This document shows, piece by piece, positions 1-9,476 of a stretch of DNA of 64,000 nt; within the stretch, counting starts at the first letter, position 1; the number at the start of each line of letters is the position of its first letter. The stretch is from Sphingomonas naphthae. Its GTDB lineage: Bacteria > Pseudomonadota > Alphaproteobacteria > Sphingomonadales > Sphingomonadaceae. A program made the position numbers and the translations under genes. A model generated the notes under the pieces. It ran no database searches and was not told the origin of the DNA. It saw only the letters and a list, made by a program, of their open reading frames with translations. Location: positions 1,798,001-1,862,000 of the forward strand of contig NZ_CP117411.1 in assembly GCF_028607085.1 (NCBI RefSeq), in the 5' to 3' direction.

Positions 1-487
1 TCGACACGCCGATGTAGCGCACCCGCCCCTGCCGCACGAGGATGTCGAGCGCGGCCAGCGTTTCCTCGATCGGCGTGACCGGATCGAAGCCGTGGATCTG
101 ATAGAGATCGACATGGTCGAGCTGGAGCCGCTTGAGGCTCGCCTCGATCCCGGCGAGGATATGGTAACGCGAGGCGCCCGTGGCGTTCGGCCCCGGCCCG
201 GTCGGCCCGAGCACCTTGGTCGCCACCACCACCTCGTCGCGCCGCACGCCGAGATTGCGGAGCGCTTGCCCGGTCATCTCTTCCGATCGGCCGACCGAAT
301 AGACGTCCGCCGTGTCGATGAAGTTCATGCCCGCATCCAGCGCCGTCCTGACGAGCGCATCGACGGCATCCTGCTCCAGCCGGCCGATCTGCCCCCAGAA
401 CCCCTCGTCACCGCCACCGAAGGTCATCGTGCCGAGGCACAGTTCGGACACGAGCAGGCCGGTTCGGCCGAGGCGATTGTAGCGCAT
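1..487 (-). CDS. Aldo/keto reductase, 3' end outside window
   Basis: Partial gene; the N-terminal 162 codons are present and it runs off the left edge. It begins with ATG at 487. The protein opens MRYNRLGRTGLLVSELCLG and continues with GTMTFGG and NFIDTADVYSVGRSEE, the usual aldo/keto reductase start with the catalytic Asp and Tyr of the TIM barrel, and later has VDLYQIHGFDP. The family reduces aldehydes and ketones with NADPH in the cytoplasm. The substrate cannot be told from this piece. It is transcribed away from the TonB receptor across a shared 355-bp upstream region. Confidence 0.9.
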   Translation of the reverse strand, partial: MRYNRLGRTGLLVSELCLGTMTFGGGDEGFWGQIGRLEQDAVDALVRTALDAGMNFIDTADVYSVGRSEEMTGQALRNLGVRRDEVVVATKVLGPTGPGPNATGASRYHILAGIEASLKRLQLDHVDLYQIHGFDPVTPIEETLAALDILVRQGRVRYIGVS

Positions 488-842
488 CGATGGCTCCCGC
501 TGGGGCCGGATCACGGGGGCGACCCGGAATTGCCCGGCCCATCTGGGTTCCGTACCGATCGTTACAACCCCGGATCGCCGATCCCCGTCGCTTTTGCGCG
601 GCCAAGCGAGACTGCGCCCGGCCGATAGTTTTTCCATGTTTGCGCCGGCGGGCAACGCCCGTAGCAATCTCTACCAGAACAGTAAGAAAAAGCGCCGCGA
701 CTGGATTCGTCTCTAACGGGCCGAAAAAGGATCGTGGACTAGGGGATCGAAAACCGCGTCCGTTCGGACGGCGGACCACATTCCCGGCGCGCGCCTCTTT
801 TCTCTGCCGTTTTAATAGAGATATACAGTGGAGGTCCCCCCG
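488..842. other. Divergent intergenic region, no gene seen
   Basis: A 355-bp stretch between two divergent starts (aldo/keto reductase and TonB receptor), presumably holding both promoters. A convincing ribosome site, GGAGG at 830-834, serves the receptor. I see no coding frame of the local codon style, no riboswitch and no clear palindromic operator. A long open frame on the minus strand through this region is only a shadow of the receptor gene. Confidence 0.5.
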
Positions 843-3347
843 ATGTTTGCTCCATTCCGTCGCCAGACGCCTCGCCGCGCCCTGTGGGTGGCCCTTGCCG
901 GCACCAGCCTGCTCGCGCTCCCCGCTACCGCCTACGCCGCCGACGCGCCCGCCGAGGCGGAAGCCGAACAGGCCCAGCCATCGGGCGGACACGACATCGT
1001 CATCACCGCGCGCCGCCGCGAGGAGAATATCCAGAACGTGCCGATCGCCGTGTCGGTGGTGAGCGCGGCGACGCTCGACGCGCAGGGCACCTACAATATC
1101 TCGCGCCTGACGCAGCTCACGCCGACCCTGCAATTCTATTCGCAGAATCCGCGCAACACCTTCGTCAACATTCGCGGCATCGGCGCGCCGTTCGGCCTCA
1201 CCAACGACGGCTTCGAACAGGGCGTCGGCGTCTATATCGACGATGTCTATTACAACCGCATCGCCTCGGCGACGCTCGACTTCGTCGATGTCGAGCGGAT
1301 CGAGACGCTGCGCGGGCCGCAGGGCACGCTGTACGGCAAGAACACCACGGCCGGCGCGATCAACATCACCACCCGCGCGCCGAGCTTCGATTTCGAGGGC
1401 AAGGCCGAGGTGACCCTGGGCAACCTCAACTTCAAGCAGGGCAAGGCGTCGGTCTCCGGCCCGCTCTCCGACACGCTCGCCGCCCGCATCAGCGTGACGA
1501 CCACCGACCGTCGCGGCACGCTCTACAACACGACCACCAGCAGCTACATCCAGTCGCAGGACAGCGTGGGCGTGCGCGGATCGCTGTTGTGGAAGCCGAG
1601 CGAGGATCTGCGCGTCACCCTTTCGGGCGACTGGGCCCTTCAGGATCCGAATTGCTGCGCCTTCGCCTACGGCAGCTACGGCCCCACCCAGCGCGCCGCC
1701 AACCGCCAGTATCCGGCGCTCGTCTCCTATTTCCCCGGCTATACGGTGCCCAGCACCAATCCCTATGACCGGGTGACCGACGCAGACGCCGCGCTCGCCG
1801 CCCGCAACGAGATCGGCGGCCTCTCGGCGCGCGCCGTGTGGGATGTCAGCGACAGCAACACGATCACCTCGATCAGCGCATGGCGCTTCTGGGACTGGAG
1901 CCCCGCCAACGACCGCGACTACACCGGCCTGCCGATCTACACCAAGGTCAACAACCCCACGAAGCAGAACCAGTACTCGCAGGAATTCCGCTTCAACCAC
2001 GAGGGCAACGGCTTCGATTTCGTCGCCGGCCTGTTCGGTTTCTATCAGGAAATCCGCACCAGCGGCATCCAGCAGACCGGCACCGCCGCCAGCAAGTGGC
2101 TGCTCGCCCCGACCAGCGCCTTGTCGAACAATCCGGCGGTGCTGAACAATGTCGTCGCGATCAACGACATCCGGCTCGATAACACCAGTCTCGCCGCCTA
2201 CGCCAAGGTGAATTGGGAGCTGACCGACCGCTTCACCGTCTCGCCCGGCATCCGCGTCAATTACGACAAGAAGAAGGGCCTGTACGATTCGGTCGTCACC
2301 GGCACCGCGTCGGACGGGACGCGGCAGATCGTGTCGCCGGTCCCCGGCTCGCCTTATTACAACGACGCCTGGATCGCGGCGCAGCGCGGCGTTCAGGCCT
2401 CGCAATTCTTCGAGCCGAGCTTCAGCGCGTGGAACCTCTCCTACGACGTCAACCTGCGCTATCAGGCGACGCGCGACATCAATTTCTACGCGACCTATGC
2501 GCGCTCCTTCAAGACGGGCGGCATCAACCTGAATGGCGTGCCGGCCGACAATAACGGCGCCCCGATCCAGGCCGCCGCGACGATCAAGCCCGAAAAGGTC
2601 AATCACTTCGAGGTCGGCATCAAGACGCAATTCTGGGATCGCCGCGCGACCTTCAACCTGACCGGTTTCTGGACCGACATCCGCGATTTCCAGGCCAATG
2701 TGAGCAACGGCCAGTTCGGCACGGTGCGCGGCTATCTCGCCAATGCCGAGAAGGTCCGCACGCGCGGCATCGAGACCGATTTCTCGATCCGCCCGACCGA
2801 ACGCTTCAACGCCTACGTCAGCGGTGCCTATACCGACGCCAAATATGTGAGCTTCTGCGACGCGCCGCCGCCGCCGGAATTGTCGGGCGGCAATACCCTG
2901 CCCGCCACCGGCGCCTGCACCTACAGCGGCACGGTCAGCGCGCCGGGCACGCCGGGCGGCAACAGCCCGCCGTTCGTCGATGCCTCCGGCCAGGTTCTGC
3001 CGGGCGTGTCGAAATGGGCCTTCTCCTGGGGTGGCGAGGCCAATGTGCCGGGCAAATTGTTCGGCGAGGACGGCCAATTCTATCTGGGCTACGACGCCAG
3101 CTTCCGTTCGGACTGGTCGTCCAACCCAACGCCCTCGATCTACACCAACGTCAACGGCTATTTGATCCACAACTTCCGCACCGGCTTCCGCACCGGCCGG
3201 TTCGATGTGTTCGCGTGGGTCCGCAACGCCTTCGATCGCAACTATATCGATCTGCTGCTCGCCGGCACCGGCGGCAACACCGGCCTGATCGCGGCGCAGA
3301 CCGGCGATCCGCGCACCTGGGGCGGCACGGTGAAATTCTCGTTCTGA
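843..3347 (+). CDS. TonB-dependent outer membrane receptor
   Basis: Outer membrane beta-barrel that imports a ligand (siderophore, glycan or similar) using TonB energy. The 834-residue product has a signal peptide (about 1-32, ending ATAYA), a TonB box near 51-56 (DIVITA), a plug domain (QNVPIAVSVVSA, RGPQGTLYGKNTTAGAIN) and a barrel ending in aromatic VKFSF. ATG 843 is preferred over GTG 828 because GGAGG at 830-834 sits 8 bases before it and it gives a clean signal peptide. The plug style resembles the large sphingomonad receptors often linked to plant or aromatic compounds, but the substrate is unknown. A TonB-C-terminal-like protein faces it downstream. Confidence 0.95.
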   Translation: MFAPFRRQTPRRALWVALAGTSLLALPATAYAADAPAEAEAEQAQPSGGHDIVITARRREENIQNVPIAVSVVSAATLDAQGTYNISRLTQLTPTLQFYSQNPRNTFVNIRGIGAPFGLTNDGFEQGVGVYIDDVYYNRIASATLDFVDVERIETLRGPQGTLYGKNTTAGAINITTRAPSFDFEGKAEVTLGNLNFKQGKASVSGPLSDTLAARISVTTTDRRGTLYNTTTSSYIQSQDSVGVRGSLLWKPSEDLRVTLSGDWALQDPNCCAFAYGSYGPTQRAANRQYPALVSYFPGYTVPSTNPYDRVTDADAALAARNEIGGLSARAVWDVSDSNTITSISAWRFWDWSPANDRDYTGLPIYTKVNNPTKQNQYSQEFRFNHEGNGFDFVAGLFGFYQEIRTSGIQQTGTAASKWLLAPTSALSNNPAVLNNVVAINDIRLDNTSLAAYAKVNWELTDRFTVSPGIRVNYDKKKGLYDSVVTGTASDGTRQIVSPVPGSPYYNDAWIAAQRGVQASQFFEPSFSAWNLSYDVNLRYQATRDINFYATYARSFKTGGINLNGVPADNNGAPIQAAATIKPEKVNHFEVGIKTQFWDRRATFNLTGFWTDIRDFQANVSNGQFGTVRGYLANAEKVRTRGIETDFSIRPTERFNAYVSGAYTDAKYVSFCDAPPPPELSGGNTLPATGACTYSGTVSAPGTPGGNSPPFVDASGQVLPGVSKWAFSWGGEANVPGKLFGEDGQFYLGYDASFRSDWSSNPTPSIYTNVNGYLIHNFRTGFRTGRFDVFAWVRNAFDRNYIDLLLAGTGGNTGLIAAQTGDPRTWGGTVKFSF

Positions 3348-3367
3348 TCGAGATCGTCTCGGAACAC

Positions 3368-3404
3368 AAAAAAATGGCGGGCGCCGGGGGGATGGCGCCC
3401 GCCA
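3368..3404 (-). terminator. Rho-independent terminator, probably bidirectional
   Basis: Perfect 11-bp stem, TGGCGGGCGCC at 3375-3385 and its complement at 3394-3404, with an 8-base loop. Seven A residues (3368-3374) precede it, so on the minus strand the hairpin is followed by a U-run. It ends the minus-strand TonB-like gene and lies just past the receptor stop, so it may serve both converging genes. Confidence 0.85.
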
Positions 3405-3426
3405 CAGGTCTCGACCGGTTCCGCCC

Positions 3427-3936
3427 TTATTGGGCGGTGGCGGTGAGGACGTACGGCTCGTTGCTGGCCAGTTCCGAACGCGGGCCGTGCCGCTCGGCGT
3501 CGAGCGCGCGGACCATTTCCTGTTCGTCCAGCGCGGTGCGGGCGAAGTAGATCCACATCTGCACCGGCCGGTCGGCGCGCAGCGTGGACGGCATCGGCGA
3601 CAGCGTGTCCAGCTGTGCCACGGCCTTCAGCGCGGCGCGATCGAGATCGGCCTTGTTCGAGCTTTCGACGATGGCGACGTTGGTCGGGGTGCCGGCGGCC
3701 GTCGGCACGAACTGCACCTTCACGACGCCCTGATGATAATCCTGCTTGAACGGGCGCGGATATTTCAGCTTGGTGCCGAGATCCTCGGTCACGCGGTTGG
3801 ACCAGTTGGTGATGGTCTCCCGCTTGGAAACGTCGATCGTCTCGACGGTAGGGTCATTACTCTGGCCGGCGGCGACGGCCGCCCCGGCCAGCATGGTCGT
3901 GGACGCGATCGCCAGCGCCCAACCCAGATTACGCAT
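3427..3936 (-). CDS. Periplasmic TonB C-terminal-like protein
   Basis: 169 residues with a cleavable signal (MRNLGWALAIAST..., cleavage near AVAA). The middle, about 68-130 (GVVKVQFVPTAAGTPTNVAI ... LDRAALKAVAQ), has the pattern of the TonB C-terminal fold. It lacks the proline-rich spacer and the permanent N-terminal membrane anchor of true TonB, so it is likely a soluble periplasmic protein that cannot transmit proton-motive force by itself. Such TonB-family proteins are common and poorly understood in sphingomonads. It converges on the adjacent receptor gene, which hints at a related role, but this is inference. Confidence 0.75.
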   Translation of the reverse strand: MRNLGWALAIASTTMLAGAAVAAGQSNDPTVETIDVSKRETITNWSNRVTEDLGTKLKYPRPFKQDYHQGVVKVQFVPTAAGTPTNVAIVESSNKADLDRAALKAVAQLDTLSPMPSTLRADRPVQMWIYFARTALDEQEMVRALDAERHGPRSELASNEPYVLTATAQ

Positions 3937-3986
3937 CTCATTCTCCTACGAACTCTCGCCTTCTTCGGCATCGGCGACCGGGCAAT

Positions 3987-3999
3987 GATATAATATATC
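3987..3999. promoter_or_regulatory. AT-rich palindrome upstream of TonB-like gene
   Basis: GATATAATATATC is a perfect 5+3+5 palindrome in a GC-rich background, about 50 bp upstream of the minus-strand start at 3936. It contains TATAAT-like hexamers on both strands and could be the -10 region or an operator. Nearby, AGGCCTGTC occurs twice with an 18-bp period (4026 and 4044). Function not shown. Confidence 0.35.
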
Positions 4000-4216
4000 T
4001 TTTCGCCCGTTCAACCCCTGCCGCGAGGCCTGTCCGCTGCGCTAGGCCTGTCACAACCGCCACGCAACGGGCCGGTAGAGCGAGTTTTTCGATCAATTGT
4101 TCCCGATGCGCGGCGAAAAATTATCGTCCATTTTTCCGCAGTTGCGCGCGGTTTTTCGCGGAAACGTCACAATGGCTGCTATAGCCGTCGCTCCCTTTCG
4201 CGGTGCAGCAAGGCCC

Positions 4217-5479
4217 ATGACGATCGATCGCCGAACCCTGCTGAACCTCGCCGCGCTGCCCCTGGTGGCGGGCGCGGCACGCGCCTTCGCCGCCGCCCCC
4301 GCATCGTGCGACGAAGCCTATTGGCGAGGTGTGGCGGCGCATTACGATCGGCCCGACGATGCCATTCAGCTGGAGAATGGAAACTGGGGCGCGATGGCGC
4401 GACCGGTATTGGAAACCTATCAGTCGATGATCGCGCGGGTGAACCGCGACACCAGTTATTATGCGCGGCGCAGCATGGGGCCGGACATGCGTGCGATGCA
4501 CCAGAAACTGGCGGGCGCGATGGGGGTCGAGCCCGAGGAACTGGTCCTCACGCGCAACGCGACCGAGGCGCTGATGGCGCTCATCACCGGATACAATCGG
4601 CTGAAAGCGGGCGATTCGGTGCTGTATGCCGACCTCGACTATGATTCGATGCAGGCGGGGTTCGACTCGCTGGCGGCGCGGCGCGGTGTGCAGGTGGTGC
4701 GGATCACCCTGCCCGAACCCGCCACGCGGGCCGCTCTGATCGAGGCCTATGCCGCCGCCTTCGCCGCCAACACGCGTTTGCGACTGGTGCTGCTCACCCA
4801 TGTCAGCCACCGCACCGGGCTGGTGCTGCCCGTCGCCGAGATCGCGGCGCTGGCGCGGGCCAGGGGCATCGACTGCATCGTCGACGCGGCGCACAGCTTC
4901 GGCCAGATCGATTACCGCCTGCCCGATCTGGGCGCGGACTTCATCGGGGTGAACGTCCACAAATGGGTCGGCGCGCCGCTGGGCGTGGGGGCGATGATCA
5001 TCCGCAAGGGCCGGGTCGATGCGATCGACCGCGCCCCCGCCGAGCCCGAGGACGCCACCGGCGCGAAATCGCGGGTCCACACCGGCACGGTCGATTTCGC
5101 GGCACTGTTGACGGTGCCCGCCGCGCTCGATTTCCAGGCGTCGATCGGCGCGGCGGCGCGCGAGGCGCGGCTGCGGGCGCTGCGCGATCGCTGGGTGACG
5201 GCGGTGCGCGACGTGGACGGGCTGGACATCCTCACGCCCGACGATCCCACGCTCCACTGCGCGATCACCTCCTTCCGCATCCGGGGGCGGACATCGGTTG
5301 CGGACAATATGGCGGTGGCGCAGCATCTGCTCGACAGGCACCGCATCTTCACCGTCCACCGCACCGGCCCGGCCAAAGGGGCCTGCGTGCGGGTCACCCC
5401 GGCGCTGATGAACGACATGGCCGAGGTGGATCGCTTCGCCGTCGCGCTGCGCGAGACAGTGGCCGCGTTCAGGGCCTGA
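4217..5479 (+). CDS. Tat-exported class V aminotransferase-fold PLP enzyme
   Basis: 420 residues. The N-terminus MTIDRRTLLNLAALPLVAGA is a twin-arginine signal ending near AFA-AAP, so the folded PLP protein is predicted to be exported. The rest is aminotransferase class V (cysteine desulfurase / isopenicillin-N epimerase-like): EELVLTRNATEAL, DAAHSFGQIDY with the cofactor-binding Asp and His, and VNVHKWVGAPLG with the Schiff-base Lys. An upstream in-frame ATG (4097) is less likely because it would bury the Tat signal. The reaction is unknown; an epimerase or lyase is as plausible as a transaminase. Its end overlaps the convergent glycosylase gene by 11 bp. Confidence 0.85.
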   Translation: MTIDRRTLLNLAALPLVAGAARAFAAAPASCDEAYWRGVAAHYDRPDDAIQLENGNWGAMARPVLETYQSMIARVNRDTSYYARRSMGPDMRAMHQKLAGAMGVEPEELVLTRNATEALMALITGYNRLKAGDSVLYADLDYDSMQAGFDSLAARRGVQVVRITLPEPATRAALIEAYAAAFAANTRLRLVLLTHVSHRTGLVLPVAEIAALARARGIDCIVDAAHSFGQIDYRLPDLGADFIGVNVHKWVGAPLGVGAMIIRKGRVDAIDRAPAEPEDATGAKSRVHTGTVDFAALLTVPAALDFQASIGAAAREARLRALRDRWVTAVRDVDGLDILTPDDPTLHCAITSFRIRGRTSVADNMAVAQHLLDRHRIFTVHRTGPAKGACVRVTPALMNDMAEVDRFAVALRETVAAFRA

Positions 5480-6017
5480 ACGGCCGCGACACATAGCGCG
5501 AGCCCGCCAGCCCGAAGCGCCACGGCTGCTCGACCGCCTTGCTGATGCCGATGCGCGGGCCGGTGAGGATATCGGCAGGCCCATCGGCGGGGATCAGCGC
5601 GAAGGGCGGCGCCTCCAGCGGCGCGCCATCGAGCGCGGCGGTGATGCCCAGCGCCTGCGCCAGCTTGCCGGGGCCGCTGCACAGCAGCCGGGGGTCGCCC
5701 GTGCCGCGCCGTTCGGCCATGCGATCGAGGCCATGGGTCGGCTCCAGCGCGCGGATCAGCACGGCGCCGCCGGGCGCCTCGCCGCCGACGATGTTGAGGC
5801 ACCAGTGCAGCCCGTAGATGCGATAGACATAGGCATGGCCGACCGGCCCGAACATCGCGGCGGTGCGGGCGCGGGGGCCGGCGAAGCTGTGCGAGGCGGG
5901 ATCGTCGGCGCGGTAGGCCTCGGTCTCGACGATGATCCCGCCGACGCCGTCGAGCAGCAGGGTCGCGCCGATGAGGTCGCGGGCGAGATCGACGATCGGG
6001 CGGTTGTAATCGATCAT
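5469..6017 (-). CDS. mpg: DNA-3-methyladenine glycosylase (AAG/MPG type)
   Basis: Base-excision repair enzyme that removes 3-methyladenine and other alkylated purines. The 182 residues fit the short bacterial AAG family. IVETEAYRADDPASHS (about 28-43) carries the catalytic Glu, and VYRIYGLHWCLNIV and GPGKLAQALGI are further family blocks. It starts with ATG 6017. It ends inside the last codons of the convergent aminotransferase-like gene. A palindromic repeat lies upstream of it. Confidence 0.93.
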   Translation of the reverse strand: MIDYNRPIVDLARDLIGATLLLDGVGGIIVETEAYRADDPASHSFAGPRARTAAMFGPVGHAYVYRIYGLHWCLNIVGGEAPGGAVLIRALEPTHGLDRMAERRGTGDPRLLCSGPGKLAQALGITAALDGAPLEAPPFALIPADGPADILTGPRIGISKAVEQPWRFGLAGSRYVSRPFRP

Positions 6018-6025
6018 GCCCGTCC

Positions 6026-6123
6026 CCCCGACCTCGTGCCGGGGTCCACCATGCCCCGAGCGATTCCGCAGCCCTTAGCATGGTGCGCGCGGAGAGGTGG
6101 ACCCCGGCACGAGGCCGGGGTGA
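6026..6123. repeat. Palindromic intergenic repeat
   Basis: CCTCGTGCCGGGGTCCACC (within 6026-6050) is repeated in inverted orientation at 6097-6123, separated by about 46 bp. It forms a long interrupted hairpin between two minus-strand genes. The style matches REP-like elements of sphingomonad chromosomes. It is not followed by a U-run, so it is a weak candidate for a plain terminator. Confidence 0.7.
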
Positions 6124-7098
6124 CTACCCCTCCGGGAAGCTCTCGTGCCCCGCGTTCGGCCACAGGAAATTGGTGTAGGTCAGCATCACGCTGAAGCTCA
6201 GCGATCGCACCTGATGCCACCAGCCGATCGGGATGTAGAGCAGGTCGCCCGCCGCCAGATCGACCGTGAAATGCCGCACCGCCTTGGCCGAGGGATAGTT
6301 CGCCAGCCGCGCCGGGTCCGCCAGATCGTGGACGTCGCTGAAGACGTGGCGGCGGTTGTGGAGCCGGCCCGTCTCGCTCGGCGGGGCGAGCAGGATGCGC
6401 TTGGTGCCGACGATCTGCGCCAGCAGATTGTTGGTGAGATCGAAATGGAGCGGGGTGAAGGTATCGGCCGGGCCGATCCACATCATGCCGGACGCCGGCG
6501 TCAGGTAGCGCGGCAGATCGCCCAAGTCGGCCATCAGCGGGGCGAGCGCGGCGCTGTTGCCGGCATTGTTGTAGGCGGTGATGTAGGCGTCGTTGCCGGG
6601 CTCGCGCGCGATCATCGCCATGTAGCGATCGAACGGCATCCGCTGGCGGTGGCGATCCTTGGCCAGCTCGAAATCCGCCGCCCCGCTGCGCCCGCCCTGA
6701 TATTCGATCTCCGCCGCGCCGACCGTCTCGGCGAGATAGGCGGGCGTCCATTTCGCCAGCGCCGGCCAGCCCGCCATCGCGCCCCGGATCACGACCGGGC
6801 GGCCGGGAGCGTAGAAATGGTCGAGGAAATCGTCCGACGAGAGGCTTTCGACCACGGGCACGCCGCCGGTGCGGGGCGAGAGGGCGCGCTGGCGTTCGGC
6901 GACGTCCAGCGCCCATTCGCGCCGCCTGAGGGCCAGCGCGATCGCGGGATCGGGGCGCGGCGGCGGGGCGATCGGCGCGACGACGGGCGCGCCCGAGGGG
7001 CGACCGTCGAAGCCGAGCCCGCCCAGGGTCATCCGCATCCGCGCGTCGGCGAACTGGCCGGTGGTAAGGCGGGGCGGCTTGCTCATGTCGGGCGGCAT
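6124..7098 (-). CDS. Cupin_8 / JmjC-like oxygenase-fold protein
   Basis: 324 residues (an alternative ATG lies 12 bases inside at 7086; neither has a clear ribosome site). The core is a cupin_8 beta-barrel of the FIH/JmjC type: FTPLHFDLTNNLLAQIVGTK with an HxD metal pair, then GDLLYIPIGWWHQVRSL with the distal His. These are the ligands for Fe(II) and 2-oxoglutarate hydroxylases. The N-terminal 110 residues are unassigned. In related bacteria such proteins often sit near TonB receptors or tryptophan halogenase-like genes; the target is unknown. Confidence 0.85.
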   Translation of the reverse strand: MPPDMSKPPRLTTGQFADARMRMTLGGLGFDGRPSGAPVVAPIAPPPRPDPAIALALRRREWALDVAERQRALSPRTGGVPVVESLSSDDFLDHFYAPGRPVVIRGAMAGWPALAKWTPAYLAETVGAAEIEYQGGRSGAADFELAKDRHRQRMPFDRYMAMIAREPGNDAYITAYNNAGNSAALAPLMADLGDLPRYLTPASGMMWIGPADTFTPLHFDLTNNLLAQIVGTKRILLAPPSETGRLHNRRHVFSDVHDLADPARLANYPSAKAVRHFTVDLAAGDLLYIPIGWWHQVRSLSFSVMLTYTNFLWPNAGHESFPEG

Positions 7099-7163
7099 GG
7101 GGGCCGAGTGTGACGGATCGATGACATCTTCCTTCGCCGGCCCGGCGATGCTCTAACCGCGCC

Positions 7164-9476
7164 ATGCCGCTTTCCTCCGCTGTCGCGCTCGCCCTCCTCC
7201 TCGCCGCCCCCTCCCCTGCCACACCGCCGACGATCGCGGCGGTCGATCCGTTCATCGGCACGGGGGGCGAAGGGCACACCTTTCCCGGCGCGGTGGCGCC
7301 GTTCGGGATGGTGCAGTTGAGCCCGGATACCGACACCGGCTGCACGATCCGCGAATGTTACGGCCATGCGGCGGGCTATCGCTACGACGATCCGACCATC
7401 CAGGGTTTCAGCCACACGCATTTCTCCGGCGCGGGGCATAGCGATCTGGGCGACGTGCTGGTGATGCCGGTGGCGGGCGACGCCGTGCCGCTGGAGCCGG
7501 GCGACCCGAAGGTGGCGGGATCGGGCTATCGATCGCGCTTCCGGCACGCCGAAGAGACGGCGCGACCGGGCTATTATGCGGTGACGCTGGACGCTTCCGG
7601 CATCCGCGCCGAGATGACGGCAGGCACGCGGACGGGCGTGCATCGCTACGCCTTTCCGGCGGGCAAGGCGGCGCATCTGGTGCTCGACCTGCGATCGTCG
7701 CTCTACAATTATCCGGGCAAGATATTGTGGTCATCGCTGCGGCTGCGGCCGGACGGCACCCTGACCGGATCGCGCCAGACGCGCGGCTGGGCACCCGATC
7801 GGCAACTCTTCTTCGCCATGCGCTTCTCCGCGCCGCTGAAGGATCATGCCTTCGTCAGCACCGAGAAGGATGTGACGTACAAGGGCTTCCAGGGGCCGGG
7901 CCGCGGCAGCGAGGCGCTGGCCGAGAAACAGGGGCGGGCGCTGGTGGCGCGGCTCGATTTCGGGACGCTGGCGGCGCCGCTGGAGGTGAAGGTCGCGATC
8001 TCGTCGGTGGACGAGGCGGGCGCCATCGCCAATCTCGACAGCGAGCCGGGCGACTTCGCCGCCACCCTCGCCCGCACCACCGCCGCGTGGACCGAAGCGC
8101 TCGGCCGGGTCGAGATCGAGGCGGCGCCCGCGATGCGCGCGTCGGTCGCGACCGCGCTCTACCACAGCCTGATCGCGCCATCGGTCGCGGGCGATGTGGA
8201 CGGGCGGTATCGCGGGCCGGACAACGCCGTCCACAAGGCGGAGGGCTATGATTTCCGCTCGACCTTCTCGCTGTGGGACACGTTCCGCGCCGAGCATCCG
8301 CTGCTCACCCTCGTCCAGCCAGAGGCGACCAACAGCGCGATCGTCCGCTCGCTGATCGATTCCGCCAGGGCGAGCCCCGACGGCATCCTGCCCGTCTGGC
8401 AATTCCACGGCCGCGAGACATGGACGATGATCGGCTATCATGCCGTCCCGGTGATCGCCGACGCCTACCTGAAAGGCATTGGTGGTTTCGACGCGGCGGC
8501 GGCGCTCGACGCGATGGTCGCGAGCGCGCGCTATGCCCCCTATGGCGGGCTCGGCGACTATATGAAGCTGGGTTACGTGCCGATCGATCGCGAGCCCGAG
8601 GCGGCGTCCAAGACGGTCGAATATGCCTATGACGACTGGACCATCGCGCGGATGGCCGGGGCGATGGGCAAGGCCGATGTGGCCGCCGATTTCACGAAGC
8701 GCGCGGGCTATTGGCGCAACAGCTTCGATGCCAGGACCGGCTTCGTCCGGGCGCGCAAGGCGGACGGCGCGTTCCGCACCCCGTTCGATCCGACCGCGAT
8801 CAATTACGGATCGGATTATACCGAGGGCAATGCCTGGCAATATAGCTGGTTCGTGCCGCAGGATCAGGCCGGGCTGTTCCGGGCGATGGGCGGCGACAGG
8901 GCCGCCATCGCCAAGCTCGACGCGATGTTCGATTACGACAACAGCAAGATCGACTACAGCCATGCCGAGGATATCGCCGGGCTGATCGGCCAATATATCC
9001 ACGGCAACGAGCCGAGCCATCACGTCGCCTATCTCTACAACCACGCCGGCGCGCCATGGCGGACGCAGGCGCGGCTGAAGCAGATCGTGGAGAGCCAGTA
9101 TAAGCCCACCCCCGATGGCCTGTCGGGCAATGACGATCTCGGGCAGATGTCGGCGTGGCTGGTGTTCACCGCGCTCGGTTTCTACCCCGTGACGCCGGGT
9201 AGCCTGGAATATGCGATCGGGCGACCGTTCGTCGATCGGGCGAGCCTGACCCTGCCCAACGGCAAACGCTTCACGATCGTGGCCGAGGGGCTGGGCGAGG
9301 CGCGGCCCTATGTGGGCGCGGTGACGCTCAACGGCCGCCCCCTGCCCCGCAGCGTGATCCGGCATGAGGAGATCATGGCGGGTGGCGAACTGCGCTTCAC
9401 CATGGCGGCCACCCCCAACAAGAGCTGGGCCAGCGCGCCGTCCGCGCGGCCGATGTCGATGAGCGGAGCGAAGTGA
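7164..9476 (+). CDS. Secreted GH92 alpha-1,2-mannosidase
   Basis: 770 residues with a signal peptide (MPLSSAVALALLLAAPS). Glycoside hydrolase family 92 blocks are clear: DPFIGTGGEGHTFPGA at the N-terminus, QGFSHTHFSGAG, LPVWQFHGRETWTMIGYHAV, YTEGNAWQYSWFVPQD, and GNDDLGQMSAWLVFTALG. Family members are calcium-dependent exo-mannosidases that trim alpha-mannosides in the periplasm or outside the cell. The stop overlaps the start of the next gene (TGA at 9474-9476, ATG at 9476), so it is translationally coupled to a beta-lactamase, an unusual pairing. Confidence 0.93.
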   Translation: MPLSSAVALALLLAAPSPATPPTIAAVDPFIGTGGEGHTFPGAVAPFGMVQLSPDTDTGCTIRECYGHAAGYRYDDPTIQGFSHTHFSGAGHSDLGDVLVMPVAGDAVPLEPGDPKVAGSGYRSRFRHAEETARPGYYAVTLDASGIRAEMTAGTRTGVHRYAFPAGKAAHLVLDLRSSLYNYPGKILWSSLRLRPDGTLTGSRQTRGWAPDRQLFFAMRFSAPLKDHAFVSTEKDVTYKGFQGPGRGSEALAEKQGRALVARLDFGTLAAPLEVKVAISSVDEAGAIANLDSEPGDFAATLARTTAAWTEALGRVEIEAAPAMRASVATALYHSLIAPSVAGDVDGRYRGPDNAVHKAEGYDFRSTFSLWDTFRAEHPLLTLVQPEATNSAIVRSLIDSARASPDGILPVWQFHGRETWTMIGYHAVPVIADAYLKGIGGFDAAAALDAMVASARYAPYGGLGDYMKLGYVPIDREPEAASKTVEYAYDDWTIARMAGAMGKADVAADFTKRAGYWRNSFDARTGFVRARKADGAFRTPFDPTAINYGSDYTEGNAWQYSWFVPQDQAGLFRAMGGDRAAIAKLDAMFDYDNSKIDYSHAEDIAGLIGQYIHGNEPSHHVAYLYNHAGAPWRTQARLKQIVESQYKPTPDGLSGNDDLGQMSAWLVFTALGFYPVTPGSLEYAIGRPFVDRASLTLPNGKRFTIVAEGLGEARPYVGAVTLNGRPLPRSVIRHEEIMAGGELRFTMAATPNKSWASAPSARPMSMSGAK

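Noticed and set aside
408-3170. Very long open frame on the minus strand
   Set aside because: It lies antisense to the TonB receptor and shows only the low-complexity Arg/Ala/Gly pattern of GC-rich shadow frames.
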